A DNA stretch of 64,000 bases from Planctomycetota bacterium (GTDB taxonomy: Bacteria > Planctomycetota > UBA8742 > UBA2392), in contig QEVF01000006.1 of the NCBI GenBank assembly GCA_003576915.1, forward strand, positions 81,582 to 145,581, read 5' to 3'. The position numbers were made by a program, and so were the translations under genes. Every line of letters starts with the position of its first letter. Positions within the stretch are counted from its first letter, which is position 1. Below are positions 17,728 to 26,370 of this stretch, piece by piece. The notes under the pieces are model-generated. The model saw only the letters and a program-made list of their open reading frames with translations, searched no databases and was not told the origin of the DNA.

Positions 17728-18537
17728 GTGGCCGGCATTCAATCCCAGGCAACCTTTCACGAGCTACTGGCCCAGTACGACCTCGCCCTCGCCCGCCTGG
17801 GCCAATCCCACGACGAACTGCTGGCCCGCGTTTCCGAGCTGCAATCCGAGGTCGCCCGCAAGAACGATCTTCTGGCTCACAAAGAGCGTCTCGCGGCGCT
17901 GGGCGAAGTTGCGGCGGGAGTGGCTCACGAAATCCGCAACCCACTGGGCGGCATCCGGCTCTACCTCGACCTGCTGGACCAGTGCGGACTCAGCGCCGAC
18001 GGCGCCGCCACCGTTGAGAAGATCCGCCGTGTGGTCTCGCGGCTTGATCGCGTGGTGCGCGACGTGTTGCTGCACAGCCGCGAGTTGCAGGTACAGGCGC
18101 GAGGCGTCACGCTGTGCAGCATCATCATGGACGCGGTGAACTGCGCCGCACAGGAGATGGGCGACGGCGCCATTACGCTGGACGTGGAGGTGGACGAAGG
18201 CCAGGTGCGGCTGGATCCGGACCTCACTTCGCGACTGGTGCTCAACCTGCTGGCCAACGCCGTGCAGGCCATGCCCGACGGAGGCACGCTGCGTGTCCTG
18301 GGCCGCCTCACGACCGAGTGCTGCACCATTACCGTCGAAGACGAGGGTCCGGGCATTGCCCCGGAACGTCTGGGTTCGCTGTTCTCGCCCTTTTTTACCA
18401 CCAAGGCAAGCGGCACGGGGCTTGGGCTTTCGCTGTGCCGCAAGATCGCGCAGGCCCAAGGGGGCGCCATGGAAGCCGAGAACCGGCCGCAAGGCGGCGC
18501 GCGCTTCATCTGCCGTTTGCCACGAGTCAGAACCTGA
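17728..18537 (+). CDS. Soluble NtrB/AtoS-type histidine kinase
   Basis: 269 aa from a GTG at 17728, chosen because GGAGGAGG lies just upstream. There is no TM segment or PAS-like motif; the N-terminal 45 residues are a probable coiled coil ('FHELLAQYDLALARL'). The H-box 'AAGVAHEIRNPLGGIRLYLD' has His67. The ATPase domain has 'LVLNLLANAVQAMPDGG', 'VEDEGPGIAPE', 'FSPFFTTKASGTGLGLSL'. It is a kinase core without a sensory domain, so it probably takes its input from a partner protein. Its 3' end overlaps the convergent FHA gene by 11 bp, and the exported pseudo-receiver protein lies divergently upstream. No response regulator is adjacent. Confidence 0.92.
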   Translation: MAGIQSQATFHELLAQYDLALARLGQSHDELLARVSELQSEVARKNDLLAHKERLAALGEVAAGVAHEIRNPLGGIRLYLDLLDQCGLSADGAATVEKIRRVVSRLDRVVRDVLLHSRELQVQARGVTLCSIIMDAVNCAAQEMGDGAITLDVEVDEGQVRLDPDLTSRLVLNLLANAVQAMPDGGTLRVLGRLTTECCTITVEDEGPGIAPERLGSLFSPFFTTKASGTGLGLSLCRKIAQAQGGAMEAENRPQGGARFICRLPRVRT

Positions 18538-19411
18538 GCACGCCCGACATCCACAGCAGGCCCGCGACACCCACCAGGGCCAGCACCAGGACAATCAGAA
18601 CCAGGACGAGCCGGCCGCTGCCGCCGGCCGGTGCGGGGTCGGTTTGGCGCCAGTCTTCGTGGGAAGCGAAGAGACCGGCATTATCGCTCCGTTGCTCGCC
18701 GTCAGGAAGCTGGGGCAGCTCCTGAGTGGAGCTGGGAACGGTCTTCTCGCTGGCCTCGGCTCCCTTGATCACGAACTGGAACACCTGCTCACCGACCGCC
18801 ACCTGATAACCATGGGCCAGGGCAGTCTCTCCGGTAATGCGCTGGCCGTTGACCTTGGTGCCATTGATGCTGCCCGCATCGGTAATGAACCATTTGCTGC
18901 CCGCCCGCGAAATGATGGCGTGGCTCGATGACGCCTTGGTGTCATCGCGCAGGACGATGGCGTTGTCCGCGCCACGCCCGATGGTGGTCACATCCTTCTT
19001 CAATGTAGTGACTCGCTCCGGGTGGCTGCCGGAAACCAGCACCAGCGCGGCCTGAGGCTCTTCCTCCGTTACGGGCGCCGCGTTGTACATGGTGGCCACG
19101 CCGAGCATGAGTTCGGTGGCCGTGGGCCCGCCGGTCAGCTCCAGCACAATGTTCTGTTTGCCGACGGTAATCACATCGCCGGGATGAACTACGGCCTGGC
19201 TGACGCGACGACCGTTAAGGAACGTGCCCGAAGTGCTCTTGAGGTCCTCGAGGGTCCAGGATTCTTCGTCTCGGGGCGAAAGCCTGCAATGGCTGGCGCT
19301 GACGGTCGCATCGGCCACCAGCACATCGGCGGGTGCCTTGCGCCCGATAATGACCGCGGCCCCTATCGCGCGAGGGGCTAGGTCGGACTTCTGAAAAACG
19401 AGCCTGAACAT
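18527..19411 (-). CDS. Tail-anchored protein with two FHA domains
   Basis: 294 aa, ATG at 19411. The first FHA domain (about residues 1-95) has 'VIIGRKAPADVLV', 'SASHCRLS' and 'STSGTFLNGRRV'. The second (about 125-220) has 'TTIGRGADNAIVL', 'SSSHAIIS' and 'GSINGTKVNGQRI'. Both keep the GR, SxxH and NG signature residues used to bind phosphothreonine. A low-complexity linker leads to a C-terminal TM helix (about 270-290, 'LVLVLIVLVLALVGVAGLLW'), so both FHA domains should face the cytoplasm on the membrane. It implies Ser/Thr kinase signalling, but no such kinase is in the window. Its 3' end overlaps the histidine kinase gene by 11 bp, tail to tail. Confidence 0.9.
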   Translation of the reverse strand: MFRLVFQKSDLAPRAIGAAVIIGRKAPADVLVADATVSASHCRLSPRDEESWTLEDLKSTSGTFLNGRRVSQAVVHPGDVITVGKQNIVLELTGGPTATELMLGVATMYNAAPVTEEEPQAALVLVSGSHPERVTTLKKDVTTIGRGADNAIVLRDDTKASSSHAIISRAGSKWFITDAGSINGTKVNGQRITGETALAHGYQVAVGEQVFQFVIKGAEASEKTVPSSTQELPQLPDGEQRSDNAGLFASHEDWRQTDPAPAGGSGRLVLVLIVLVLALVGVAGLLWMSGVLRF

Positions 19412-19517
19412 GGCACACGATATTCGGATGGCGCGCGCCCGTTGGCAACCACCATTTGCCCCCCACCCTGCCGCTTGGCATTGGCAAATGCACCCGGGTT
19501 TTGGCTAAGTTGCCGCC

Positions 19518-22157
19518 ATGGCACGCGGCGAAGACTCTCCCGCCATGAAACACTTCCGTGAGCTGAAGGAAGCTCACGGTAACGCCGTGCTTCTCTACCA
19601 GATCGGCGACTTTTTCGAGACCTTCTTTGACGACGCCAGGGAGATCGCCCGTGTCCTCGGCATCACCCTGACGTCGCGCGGAGAGCAGCTCGACGGGCAG
19701 GCCATCCCCATGGCCGGCTTTCCCCTTCGGGCCCTGGATCAACACCTGCCCCGCCTGCTTGAGGCGGGGCTGCGCGTGGTGGTTTGCGAACAGACCGAAG
19801 ACAGCGCCCTGGCCAAGGGTCTGGTCAGGCGCGAGGTCACGCGGGTGATCACTCCCGGCACGGTGACGGAGGATTCCCTGCTCGACGCCCGCAAGGCCAA
19901 CATCATCGCGGCCTGGGTTCAATCAAGGAAGTCCTGCGGCCTGGCCTGGGCTGAACTGGCCACAGGCCGCTTCCTCTGCGCGCAACTGTCCCGAGACGAG
20001 TTGCCCTCGGCGCTGGCCCGTCTGGAGCCCGCTGAACTGCTGCTTTCCGAAAGCTGCTGGTCGAGGGAGCGCGATGAACTCCAAGCCCTGCGCGCCCTGA
20101 CCCCCGCAGCGCTGACGGCGATACCCGACTTCAGCTTCGATGAGTCCCGGTCAGTCAGCGTGCTCAAGGCCCATTTCGGCGTGCAGACACTTGCCGGCTT
20201 CGGCTTTGACGCTTCCGGAGGCATGGAGCTGGCCGCCGCCGGAGCCCTGCTCAGTTACCTGCAGGAAAACCAGCGCGGCAAGCTGGCCCACCTGCGCAGC
20301 CTGGAGCGATTTGAGCCGGCAAGCGTCATGCCCCTGGACCGCGCAACCCTGGACGCCCTGGAAGTTGTGGCAACGCTGCGCGGACGAGAACGGAAAGGTT
20401 CCCTGCTCGACTGCATCGACGAAACCTGCACCAGCATGGGAGCCCGCGAACTGCGCTCGTGGCTCGTCAATCCCCAAACCGAACTGCGGCGCGTCAGTGC
20501 GCGCCATGCCGCCGTCGAAGAACTGGTGCGCACGCCGCGGCGACTCAAGCTGCTGCGCGAGGCCCTTGATGGTTTGCCGGATTTGGAGCGCCTCGCCGGC
20601 AAGGTGGGCGCGTCCCGGGCGCTGCCCCGCGATCTCGCCTCCCTGCGCGAGGCCCTGGCGCGCCTGCCCCTGATCAAGAACGCCACGGCGGGCGCGGAGA
20701 GCTCGCTGCTTGCCTACGCGGGCGACACGCTCGACGCACTGGACGACCTGCGTGGCCTACTCGCGGCCCAACTGGCCGATGACCCGCCGCAGGCGGTGCG
20801 CGACGGCGGGGCCATCCGGGAAGGGGTCCATGCCGAGCTCGACGAGTTGCGCGCCCTGGGTCGGGACGGCAAAGCCTTCATTGCCCGCTTCCAGGAAGAG
20901 GAAGCGCGACGCAGCGGCATTGCGTCGCTGAAGGTGGGCTACAACTCGGTGTTCGGTTACTACATCGAGGTCACACACGCCCAGGCCGCGAAGATTCCCT
21001 CCAACTACATCCGGAAGCAGACGCTCAAGGGCGCCGAGCGCTACATCACGCCCGAGCTCAAGGACTACGAGTCCAAGATCCTCAACGCCGAGCGCCGCAT
21101 CCAGTCCCTCGAAGCCGAGCTGTTTTCGCGCCTGCGAGAGCAGGCCGCCGCCCACTGCGGCAGGCTGACCTCCAGCGCCCGCCTGATTGCCATGCTCGAT
21201 GCTCTGGCCAGTCTCGCTCAGGTGGCACAGACAAGGGGTTGGGCGCGGCCGCTCATGGATGAAAGCAGGGAACTGCGGCTGGTCGAAGCGCGGCACCCGC
21301 TTTTGGAGCGCGCGCTGGATGCCGGCAAGGTCGTGCCCAACGACTGCGAGCTGGGCGAAAACCGCCCCATGGCCATCGTCACGGGACCCAACATGGCCGG
21401 AAAGAGCACTTACGTGCGAACCGTAGCCCTGTGCGTGCTGCTGGCGCAGGCCGGCAGCTTTGTTCCGGCGCGTGAGGCGCGCGTGGGACTGTGCGACCGG
21501 ATTTTCACGCGCCTGGGCAGCGCCGACGACATAGGTCGGGGCGCCAGCACCTTCATGGTGGAAATGGCGGAGACAGCCAACATTCTCAACCACGCCACGG
21601 CACGCAGCCTCATCGTGCTGGACGAAGTGGGGCGCGGCACCAGCACCTATGACGGCGTGTCCCTGGCCTGGGCCATTTCCGAGTACATCCTGGGTGAGTT
21701 GGGGGCTCGTACGGTCTTCGCCACCCACTACCACGAGCTGACGCAACTGGCCCAGAAATACACCGGCGCCCGAAACCTGAATGTGGCCGTGCGCGAGTGG
21801 AACGACGAGCTGATCTTCCTTCACAAGATCGTCGAAGGCGGGGCAGACCGCAGCTACGGCATTCACGTGGCCAAGCTCGCGGGGATCCCCAGCGCCGTGG
21901 TGCAGCGTGGCAAGGAGATACTCTCCAGGCTTGAGGCCGACAGCCCGTCACTCGCGGGCGGCCCGGCCGGGGCCGCGACGCCGGGCGACCAGCGCCAAGG
22001 GCCCGCGCTCAAGCGGCCAAGAGCCGTCCAGCTCAGCCTGTTCACGGTCAACGAGCACGCCGCCATTCGCGCCCTGCGGGGCCTTGACCTGTCAAGTATG
22101 ACACCCGAGCAGGCCCTGGCCGAGCTTCTCAACCTCCAGAAACTGGCGCGCGAGTAA
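19518..22157 (+). CDS. mutS: DNA mismatch repair protein MutS
   Basis: 879 aa, ATG at 19518. It recognises mismatches and starts methyl-independent or methyl-directed repair with MutL. Domain I carries the mismatch-reading Phe-x-Glu ('QIGDFFETFFDDA'). The core and clamp follow ('VGYNSVFGYYIEVTHA', 'NYIRKQTLKGAERY'). The C-terminal ATPase has Walker A 'GPNMAGKST' from Gly623, 'TFMVEMAETANIL', Walker B 'LIVLDEVGRGTSTYDG' and 'FATHYHELT'. The very C-terminus has the usual 'LDLSSMTPEQALAEL' tetramer/dimer tail. Length matches MutS1. It converges with the next gene, with 2 bp between the stops. No mutL is visible here. Confidence 0.98.
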   Translation: MARGEDSPAMKHFRELKEAHGNAVLLYQIGDFFETFFDDAREIARVLGITLTSRGEQLDGQAIPMAGFPLRALDQHLPRLLEAGLRVVVCEQTEDSALAKGLVRREVTRVITPGTVTEDSLLDARKANIIAAWVQSRKSCGLAWAELATGRFLCAQLSRDELPSALARLEPAELLLSESCWSRERDELQALRALTPAALTAIPDFSFDESRSVSVLKAHFGVQTLAGFGFDASGGMELAAAGALLSYLQENQRGKLAHLRSLERFEPASVMPLDRATLDALEVVATLRGRERKGSLLDCIDETCTSMGARELRSWLVNPQTELRRVSARHAAVEELVRTPRRLKLLREALDGLPDLERLAGKVGASRALPRDLASLREALARLPLIKNATAGAESSLLAYAGDTLDALDDLRGLLAAQLADDPPQAVRDGGAIREGVHAELDELRALGRDGKAFIARFQEEEARRSGIASLKVGYNSVFGYYIEVTHAQAAKIPSNYIRKQTLKGAERYITPELKDYESKILNAERRIQSLEAELFSRLREQAAAHCGRLTSSARLIAMLDALASLAQVAQTRGWARPLMDESRELRLVEARHPLLERALDAGKVVPNDCELGENRPMAIVTGPNMAGKSTYVRTVALCVLLAQAGSFVPAREARVGLCDRIFTRLGSADDIGRGASTFMVEMAETANILNHATARSLIVLDEVGRGTSTYDGVSLAWAISEYILGELGARTVFATHYHELTQLAQKYTGARNLNVAVREWNDELIFLHKIVEGGADRSYGIHVAKLAGIPSAVVQRGKEILSRLEADSPSLAGGPAGAATPGDQRQGPALKRPRAVQLSLFTVNEHAAIRALRGLDLSSMTPEQALAELLNLQKLARE

Positions 22158-22159
22158 CC

Positions 22160-22642
22160 TCACGCCGCCACGGTGGCAAGGTAGGTCCGGGGATAGCGGC
22201 GCGAGAACGCCGCCAGCACTTCGGCTTCGTAGCCGTGGTCAAAGCCCATGTTGAACAGCAGCAGACCGCCCACCCAGGCGCAGTCGGCCGCGCTTTCGCG
22301 CGACAGTGTGTCGGCGAAGAACCCGTCTCCCACCAGGTCCAGCAACTCGTGCACGAACCAGGCATGCCCCTCCGCGGCCGTGGCATCACAACGCAGCCGC
22401 AGCAGTTCGCCCAATGCCCCGGCATCGCGGGAGCTGGCGCGGCGATAGAGCGCGCGATAGTCCATGCCGCGCTCGGCGGCCAGCTTCAGAATGTCCTCGG
22501 CCTGCCACTCGTCGCCTTCGGGCAGCCGCAGATCCACGGCAAACAGGCGTGAAGACTCCACGGGCTGCCTGGGCGCAACGGAAGCGCCGAACATGCCCGA
22601 CTGGTAGCTGGCAAGACGGGAGCTGATTTCAGCGGCGTTCAT
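22160..22642 (-). CDS. Hypothetical cytoplasmic protein
   Basis: 160 aa, ATG at 22642. No signal peptide or TM segment. It is acidic and mostly helical in composition, with 'RYPRTYLATVAA' at the C-terminus. I recognise no family. Codon use (G/C at third positions) fits a real gene, and the opposite-strand frames are less convincing. It is convergent with mutS and divergent from the Rieske gene, with about 115 bp between starts. Confidence 0.6.
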   Translation of the reverse strand: MNAAEISSRLASYQSGMFGASVAPRQPVESSRLFAVDLRLPEGDEWQAEDILKLAAERGMDYRALYRRASSRDAGALGELLRLRCDATAAEGHAWFVHELLDLVGDGFFADTLSRESAADCAWVGGLLLFNMGFDHGYEAEVLAAFSRRYPRTYLATVAA

Positions 22643-22756
22643 GGCAGCTCAGACCGGTACCAAGGTCCCGCTGCGAATCAGCGAGGCCATCTGGGACCAT
22701 CGGCAATTGGACGCACCGAACTGAACTCGTGCCGCAAGTGACGCTATGCTGGCGGG

Positions 22757-23074
22757 ATGCGCGTGCGCATCTGTGACTTCGCCCAGGCGCCTCCATCCGG
22801 CCGGGGGGTCTGCTTTCAGGACCCCTCGGGCCGCCATTGGGCGCTGTTCAATGACAACGGGACCTTTCACCTCTTCGAAGATCGCTGTCCCCACATGGAC
22901 TTCCCCATCCACGACGGCGACATCCGGCGCGGCATCGTGACCTGTCCCTGGCACCACTGGCAGTTCGATGTGCAAAGCGGCGCCTGCCTGCTCCATGAGC
23001 GCATCAGGCTCTCCAAGCTGGAGGTACAGGTGGACGAAGGAGTGATCTACGCCCTGTGGCCAAAGACCGGTTAG
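22757..23074 (+). CDS. Rieske-type [2Fe-2S] ferredoxin
   Basis: 105 aa, ATG at 22757. The complete Rieske ligand set is present: Cys44-Pro-His46 and Cys63-Pro-Trp-His66 ('RCPHMDFPIHDG', 'TCPWHHWQFDV'). The size and the 'CPWHHW.FD' form match small soluble Rieske ferredoxins related to NirD and dioxygenase ferredoxins. No partner reductase or oxygenase lies nearby. The next gene starts 93 bp downstream. Confidence 0.92.
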   Translation: MRVRICDFAQAPPSGRGVCFQDPSGRHWALFNDNGTFHLFEDRCPHMDFPIHDGDIRRGIVTCPWHHWQFDVQSGACLLHERIRLSKLEVQVDEGVIYALWPKTG

Positions 23075-23167
23075 GCGGAGTTTCCCCCAGCGCATCCCTG
23101 CCAGCCAGTGGCTTTATTCGGGCCGGTTTCCTTGTATCTTCGCGGCCCTGATCACAGGAGTGCAGTC

Positions 23168-24559
23168 ATGCCAGTCGTTGACATGTTGATGCCCAAGATG
23201 GGCGAGTCCATCGCTGAAGCCACCATCGTGACCTGGCGCAAGAAGCCCGGCGACGCCGTAAAGAAGGACGAGATCATCCTTGAAATATCCACCGACAAGG
23301 TGGACAGCGAAGTTCCCGCCCCCACTTCCGGCGTACTGACGGACATTCTCTTTGAGAAGGACGCGACCGTCGAAGTAGGCAAGGTGATTGCCCGTATCGA
23401 CACCGACGGCCAGGGCGGCTCAGCTTCGGCGCCGGCCCCGGCCAGAGCCGCAGCGCCCACTGCGGCGCCGGCCCCTGTCGCTTCCCACGTTGCCGCGTCT
23501 GCACCGGCCAAGGCGCCCTTGGCCGTGACGGCGGGCGGGTCCACGCCTGTGCCGCGCCACGACGGCAGGAATTTCTATTCCCCCGTGGTCCGGGCCATGG
23601 CCAGGGAGCACGGCGTTTCGCTGGAGGAAATCAGCCAGCTTGAAGGCAGCGGCAAGGACGGCCGGATCAACAAGAGTGACCTTGAGGCTTACCTCGCGCA
23701 GCGCAAGGCCGCTCCTGCCCCAGATACCCGCAAGGCCGCGGCACCCGCTTCAGCGCCCGCGCCTGTCGCGGCGGGCCCTGCCTCCGCGCCCCGCGACGCC
23801 TTTGGCCCCAAGCGCACACTGGAGCAGTTGGGCCTCGACCCCAAGCGCGTGGAGGTGGTCAAGATGGGCACGGTGCGCAAGGCCATCGTCAAGGCCATGC
23901 GCAACACGCTCGATACCGCCGCGCACGTCAGCCAGGTTCACGAAGTGGACCTCACGAACATCGTCAAGTTCCGGGAGGCGATCAAGAAGCGCTTCGTAGC
24001 CGACTACGGCTTCAACCTGACCTATACAAGCTTTTTCATCTGGGCCGCGTGCCGCGCGCTGGAGGCGTTCCCCATGGTGAACTCGATGATCAACGGCGAC
24101 GAGATCATCGTGAAGAAGTTCGTGAACTTCGGATTTGCCGTGGCGCTTGATAACGGCGATTTGATCGTGCCCAACATCAAGAACGCGCAGGACCTGAATC
24201 TGGTCGGCATTGCGCGCGCAGTTGATGATCTCGGCAAGCGCGCCAAGGATGGCGGCCTGACTCCGAACGACACGAGCGGCGGCACGTTCACGCTCACCAA
24301 CGTGGGCAGCTTCGGCCCGATCATGGGCATGCCGCTGATCAACCAGCCGGAAGTCGGCATCATGGGCGCGGGCAAGATTGTCAAACGCCCGGTCATGGTC
24401 ACCGAGGATCTCTGGGGCTTCCGCGACATGGTGTACCTGTCGCTCAGCTTCGACCACCGCATCGTCGACGGCGCGCTCGCCGGCCGCTTCATGATGCGCG
24501 TCGAGCAGGAGCTCCAGAACTTCGATACCAAGAGTACGGGCCTGGAGCGGCGCGGCTAA
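23168..24559 (+). CDS. Dihydrolipoamide acyltransferase (E2 of a 2-oxoacid dehydrogenase complex)
   Basis: 463 aa from the ATG at 23168, with a CAGGAGT ribosome-binding site; the lipoyl domain begins right at this start. Residues 1-78 are one lipoyl domain with the lipoylated Lys44 ('EISTDKVDSEVPAP'). An Ala/Pro linker comes next, then a peripheral subunit-binding domain (about 138-175, 'YSPVVRAMAREHGVSLEEIS'), a second linker, and the catalytic domain with 'SFDHRIVDGALAG' (His430). The catalytic part resembles branched-chain or succinyl-type E2; the substrate cannot be fixed. No E1 or E3 gene flanks it, but lipA, which makes its cofactor, is two genes downstream on the same strand. Confidence 0.93.
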   Translation: MPVVDMLMPKMGESIAEATIVTWRKKPGDAVKKDEIILEISTDKVDSEVPAPTSGVLTDILFEKDATVEVGKVIARIDTDGQGGSASAPAPARAAAPTAAPAPVASHVAASAPAKAPLAVTAGGSTPVPRHDGRNFYSPVVRAMAREHGVSLEEISQLEGSGKDGRINKSDLEAYLAQRKAAPAPDTRKAAAPASAPAPVAAGPASAPRDAFGPKRTLEQLGLDPKRVEVVKMGTVRKAIVKAMRNTLDTAAHVSQVHEVDLTNIVKFREAIKKRFVADYGFNLTYTSFFIWAACRALEAFPMVNSMINGDEIIVKKFVNFGFAVALDNGDLIVPNIKNAQDLNLVGIARAVDDLGKRAKDGGLTPNDTSGGTFTLTNVGSFGPIMGMPLINQPEVGIMGAGKIVKRPVMVTEDLWGFRDMVYLSLSFDHRIVDGALAGRFMMRVEQELQNFDTKSTGLERRG

Positions 24560-24585
24560 GCCCTCCGCCCGCTCGGGAGACTGAC

Positions 24586-24990
24586 ATGAGCCAGCACATA
24601 GCTACGATTCAGGCCATCTATGCGGCCTTTGCCAAGGGCGACGTGCCTTCAATTCTTGCCCACCTCGCGGAAGACGTGCAGTGGGAATGGGGTTGGGCGC
24701 AGGATTCCGGTATCCCCTGGTACAAACCGGGCAAGGGAAGGAAGCATGTGGAGGGCTTCTTCGGCGCCCTTCGACAGGTAGAAATCAAAAAGTTCCAGCC
24801 CCTGGCCCTGCTCGGAGACAATCAGTGGGTGGCAGTGCCGATTGACCTCGAGGCCAAGGTCGTTGCCACCGGCAGGACGGTCAAGGAAGTCGAGATGCAC
24901 CTCTGGGGTTTCAACGAGGCCGGCAAGGTCAACAAGTTCCGCCACTACGTGGACAGCCTCGCTCACTTCAAGGCGTTCAAGGGCCAGTAG
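24586..24990 (+). CDS. NTF2/SnoaL-like protein
   Basis: 134 aa, ATG at 24586 with GGGAGA upstream. Start and middle match the SnoaL-like cone fold: 'IQAIYAAFAKGDVPSILAHL', 'DVQWEW', 'GRKHVEGFFGAL', 'VEMHLWGFNEAGKVNKFRHY'. These proteins are small hydrolases, isomerases or ligand binders, and the specific role is not predictable. It lies 26 bp after the E2 gene and 32 bp before lipA, so the three are probably one transcript. Confidence 0.85.
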   Translation: MSQHIATIQAIYAAFAKGDVPSILAHLAEDVQWEWGWAQDSGIPWYKPGKGRKHVEGFFGALRQVEIKKFQPLALLGDNQWVAVPIDLEAKVVATGRTVKEVEMHLWGFNEAGKVNKFRHYVDSLAHFKAFKGQ

Positions 24991-25022
24991 GCCTCTGGGG
25001 GCGCAGGCTCCGGCGGGTAACG

Positions 25023-25937
25023 ATGCAAACAGCCCCACTCAGGCGTGGCAAAACCAACCTTGGCCCTCGGCCTGCGTGGCTGCGCGTGACGACACCCACC
25101 CACGGGCGCGTGGCCGAGCTTGACGCGATCGTTGCGCGCGAGAAATTGCACACTGTTTGCGAATCTGCCGCTTGCCCCAATCGCGGCGAGTGCTGGTCTC
25201 TGGGCACCGCCACCTTCATGATTCTGGGCAACGTTTGCACACGCTCGTGCGGCTTCTGCAACATTCTCTCGGGGCGGCCGAGCGAGCTTGACCTGGACGA
25301 GCCGCGCCGTGTGGCCGCGGCTGTGGCCTCGATGAAACTCAAGTTTGCCGTGGTCACGAGCGTCAATCGCGACGACCTGGCCGATGGCGGCGCAAGCATC
25401 TGGGTGGCGACAATTCGCGCCATTCGCGAGCGCTGCCCGCACACCGGAATCGAAGTGCTGATCCCCGACTTCCAGGGCAACGAAGCCGCGCTGGACATGG
25501 TGTTCCGCGCGCGGCCTGACGTGCTCAATCACAACGTGGAAACGGTGCCGCGCTTGTACGTGCCCGTGCGCCCGCAGGCGAATTTCGCGCAGTCGCTGCG
25601 CGTGATTTCGCGCGCCAAGCAGGCGGGTTTGATAACCAAAAGCGGGATGATGCTGGGCCTGGGCGAAGAGATCAGCGAAGTCCGCGATGCAATCAAGCAA
25701 TTGCGCGAAGCGGGCTGCGACATCCTCACGCTCGGCCAATACCTGCAGCCCGCGCCGGAGAATCTGCAAGTCGTGCGCTACGTTCATCCGGACGAATTCG
25801 CGGAGTTGAAGGTGCTCGCATTGGCATTGGGTTTCAGGAAGGTCGATTCCGGCCCGCTCGTGCGCAGCAGCTATCACGCCGAAACAGCGGCGGGTCTGCA
25901 TTCAATAGCCCCGAGTGTCAGCGAGGGGCCCGGATAG
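25023..25937 (+). CDS. lipA: Lipoyl synthase
   Basis: 304 aa, ATG at 25023. A radical SAM enzyme that inserts two sulfurs into protein-bound octanoyl groups. Both cluster motifs are complete: the auxiliary cluster Cys46, Cys51, Cys57 ('CESAACPNRGECW') and the SAM cluster Cys72, Cys76, Cys79 ('CTRSCGFCNI'). 'TSVNRDDLADGGA', 'PDVLNHNVETVPRLY', 'KSGMMLGLGE' and the C-terminal 'GPLVRSSYHAE' are family hallmarks, including the Ser that ligates the auxiliary cluster. It sits downstream of an E2 acyltransferase that needs lipoate. No lipB gene is in the window. Confidence 0.97.
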   Translation: MQTAPLRRGKTNLGPRPAWLRVTTPTHGRVAELDAIVAREKLHTVCESAACPNRGECWSLGTATFMILGNVCTRSCGFCNILSGRPSELDLDEPRRVAAAVASMKLKFAVVTSVNRDDLADGGASIWVATIRAIRERCPHTGIEVLIPDFQGNEAALDMVFRARPDVLNHNVETVPRLYVPVRPQANFAQSLRVISRAKQAGLITKSGMMLGLGEEISEVRDAIKQLREAGCDILTLGQYLQPAPENLQVVRYVHPDEFAELKVLALALGFRKVDSGPLVRSSYHAETAAGLHSIAPSVSEGPG

Positions 25938-26016
25938 TTCTTCCGTGAGAGAAATCCGCCGGACTGTTCTCACGGTTCGCTCCGATAGGTCTTGATTTGC
26001 CGCACATAAGGATTGC

Positions 26017-26304
26017 ATGCCCTGCGTAACCATCGCTGATCGCAATCGTGTCGTCGAGATTCCCGCCGGTTGCTCGATTCTTGAGGCACTCGAAATGGCG
26101 GGCGTGAACATCATGCATGCCTGCGGCGGCAACTGCATCTGCGGCACCTGCAACGTCGAGGTGCTCGCGGGTCATGAGCACCTCCCTCCGCCTGCCGAAG
26201 CCGAGCGCCTGATTCTCAAGAAGCTCAAGCGCCAGGGCCCCAACGTGCGGCTGACCTGCCAGGCTCATCCGGTCGGCGACGTAACAATTCAGATTGGACT
26301 TTGA
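26017..26304 (+). CDS. Adrenodoxin/Isc-type [2Fe-2S] ferredoxin
   Basis: 95 aa, ATG at 26017 with AAGGA 7 nt upstream. The Cys spacing C-x5-C-x2-C (Cys36, Cys42, Cys45) plus Cys81 is that of adrenodoxin/Fdx-type electron carriers; Cys40 is an additional, non-consensus Cys. The N-terminal part 'VVEIPAGCSILEALEMAGV' is the usual beta-grasp start. It could supply electrons to lipA or Fe-S assembly, but this is only suggested by location. Confidence 0.9.
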   Translation: MPCVTIADRNRVVEIPAGCSILEALEMAGVNIMHACGGNCICGTCNVEVLAGHEHLPPPAEAERLILKKLKRQGPNVRLTCQAHPVGDVTIQIGL

Positions 26305-26370
26305 GCTGACAGTCCCGGCCATCCGGCGCCGGGTCAGGGCGCGCTTTCATGAGGATTCCGCTCACGTTTC

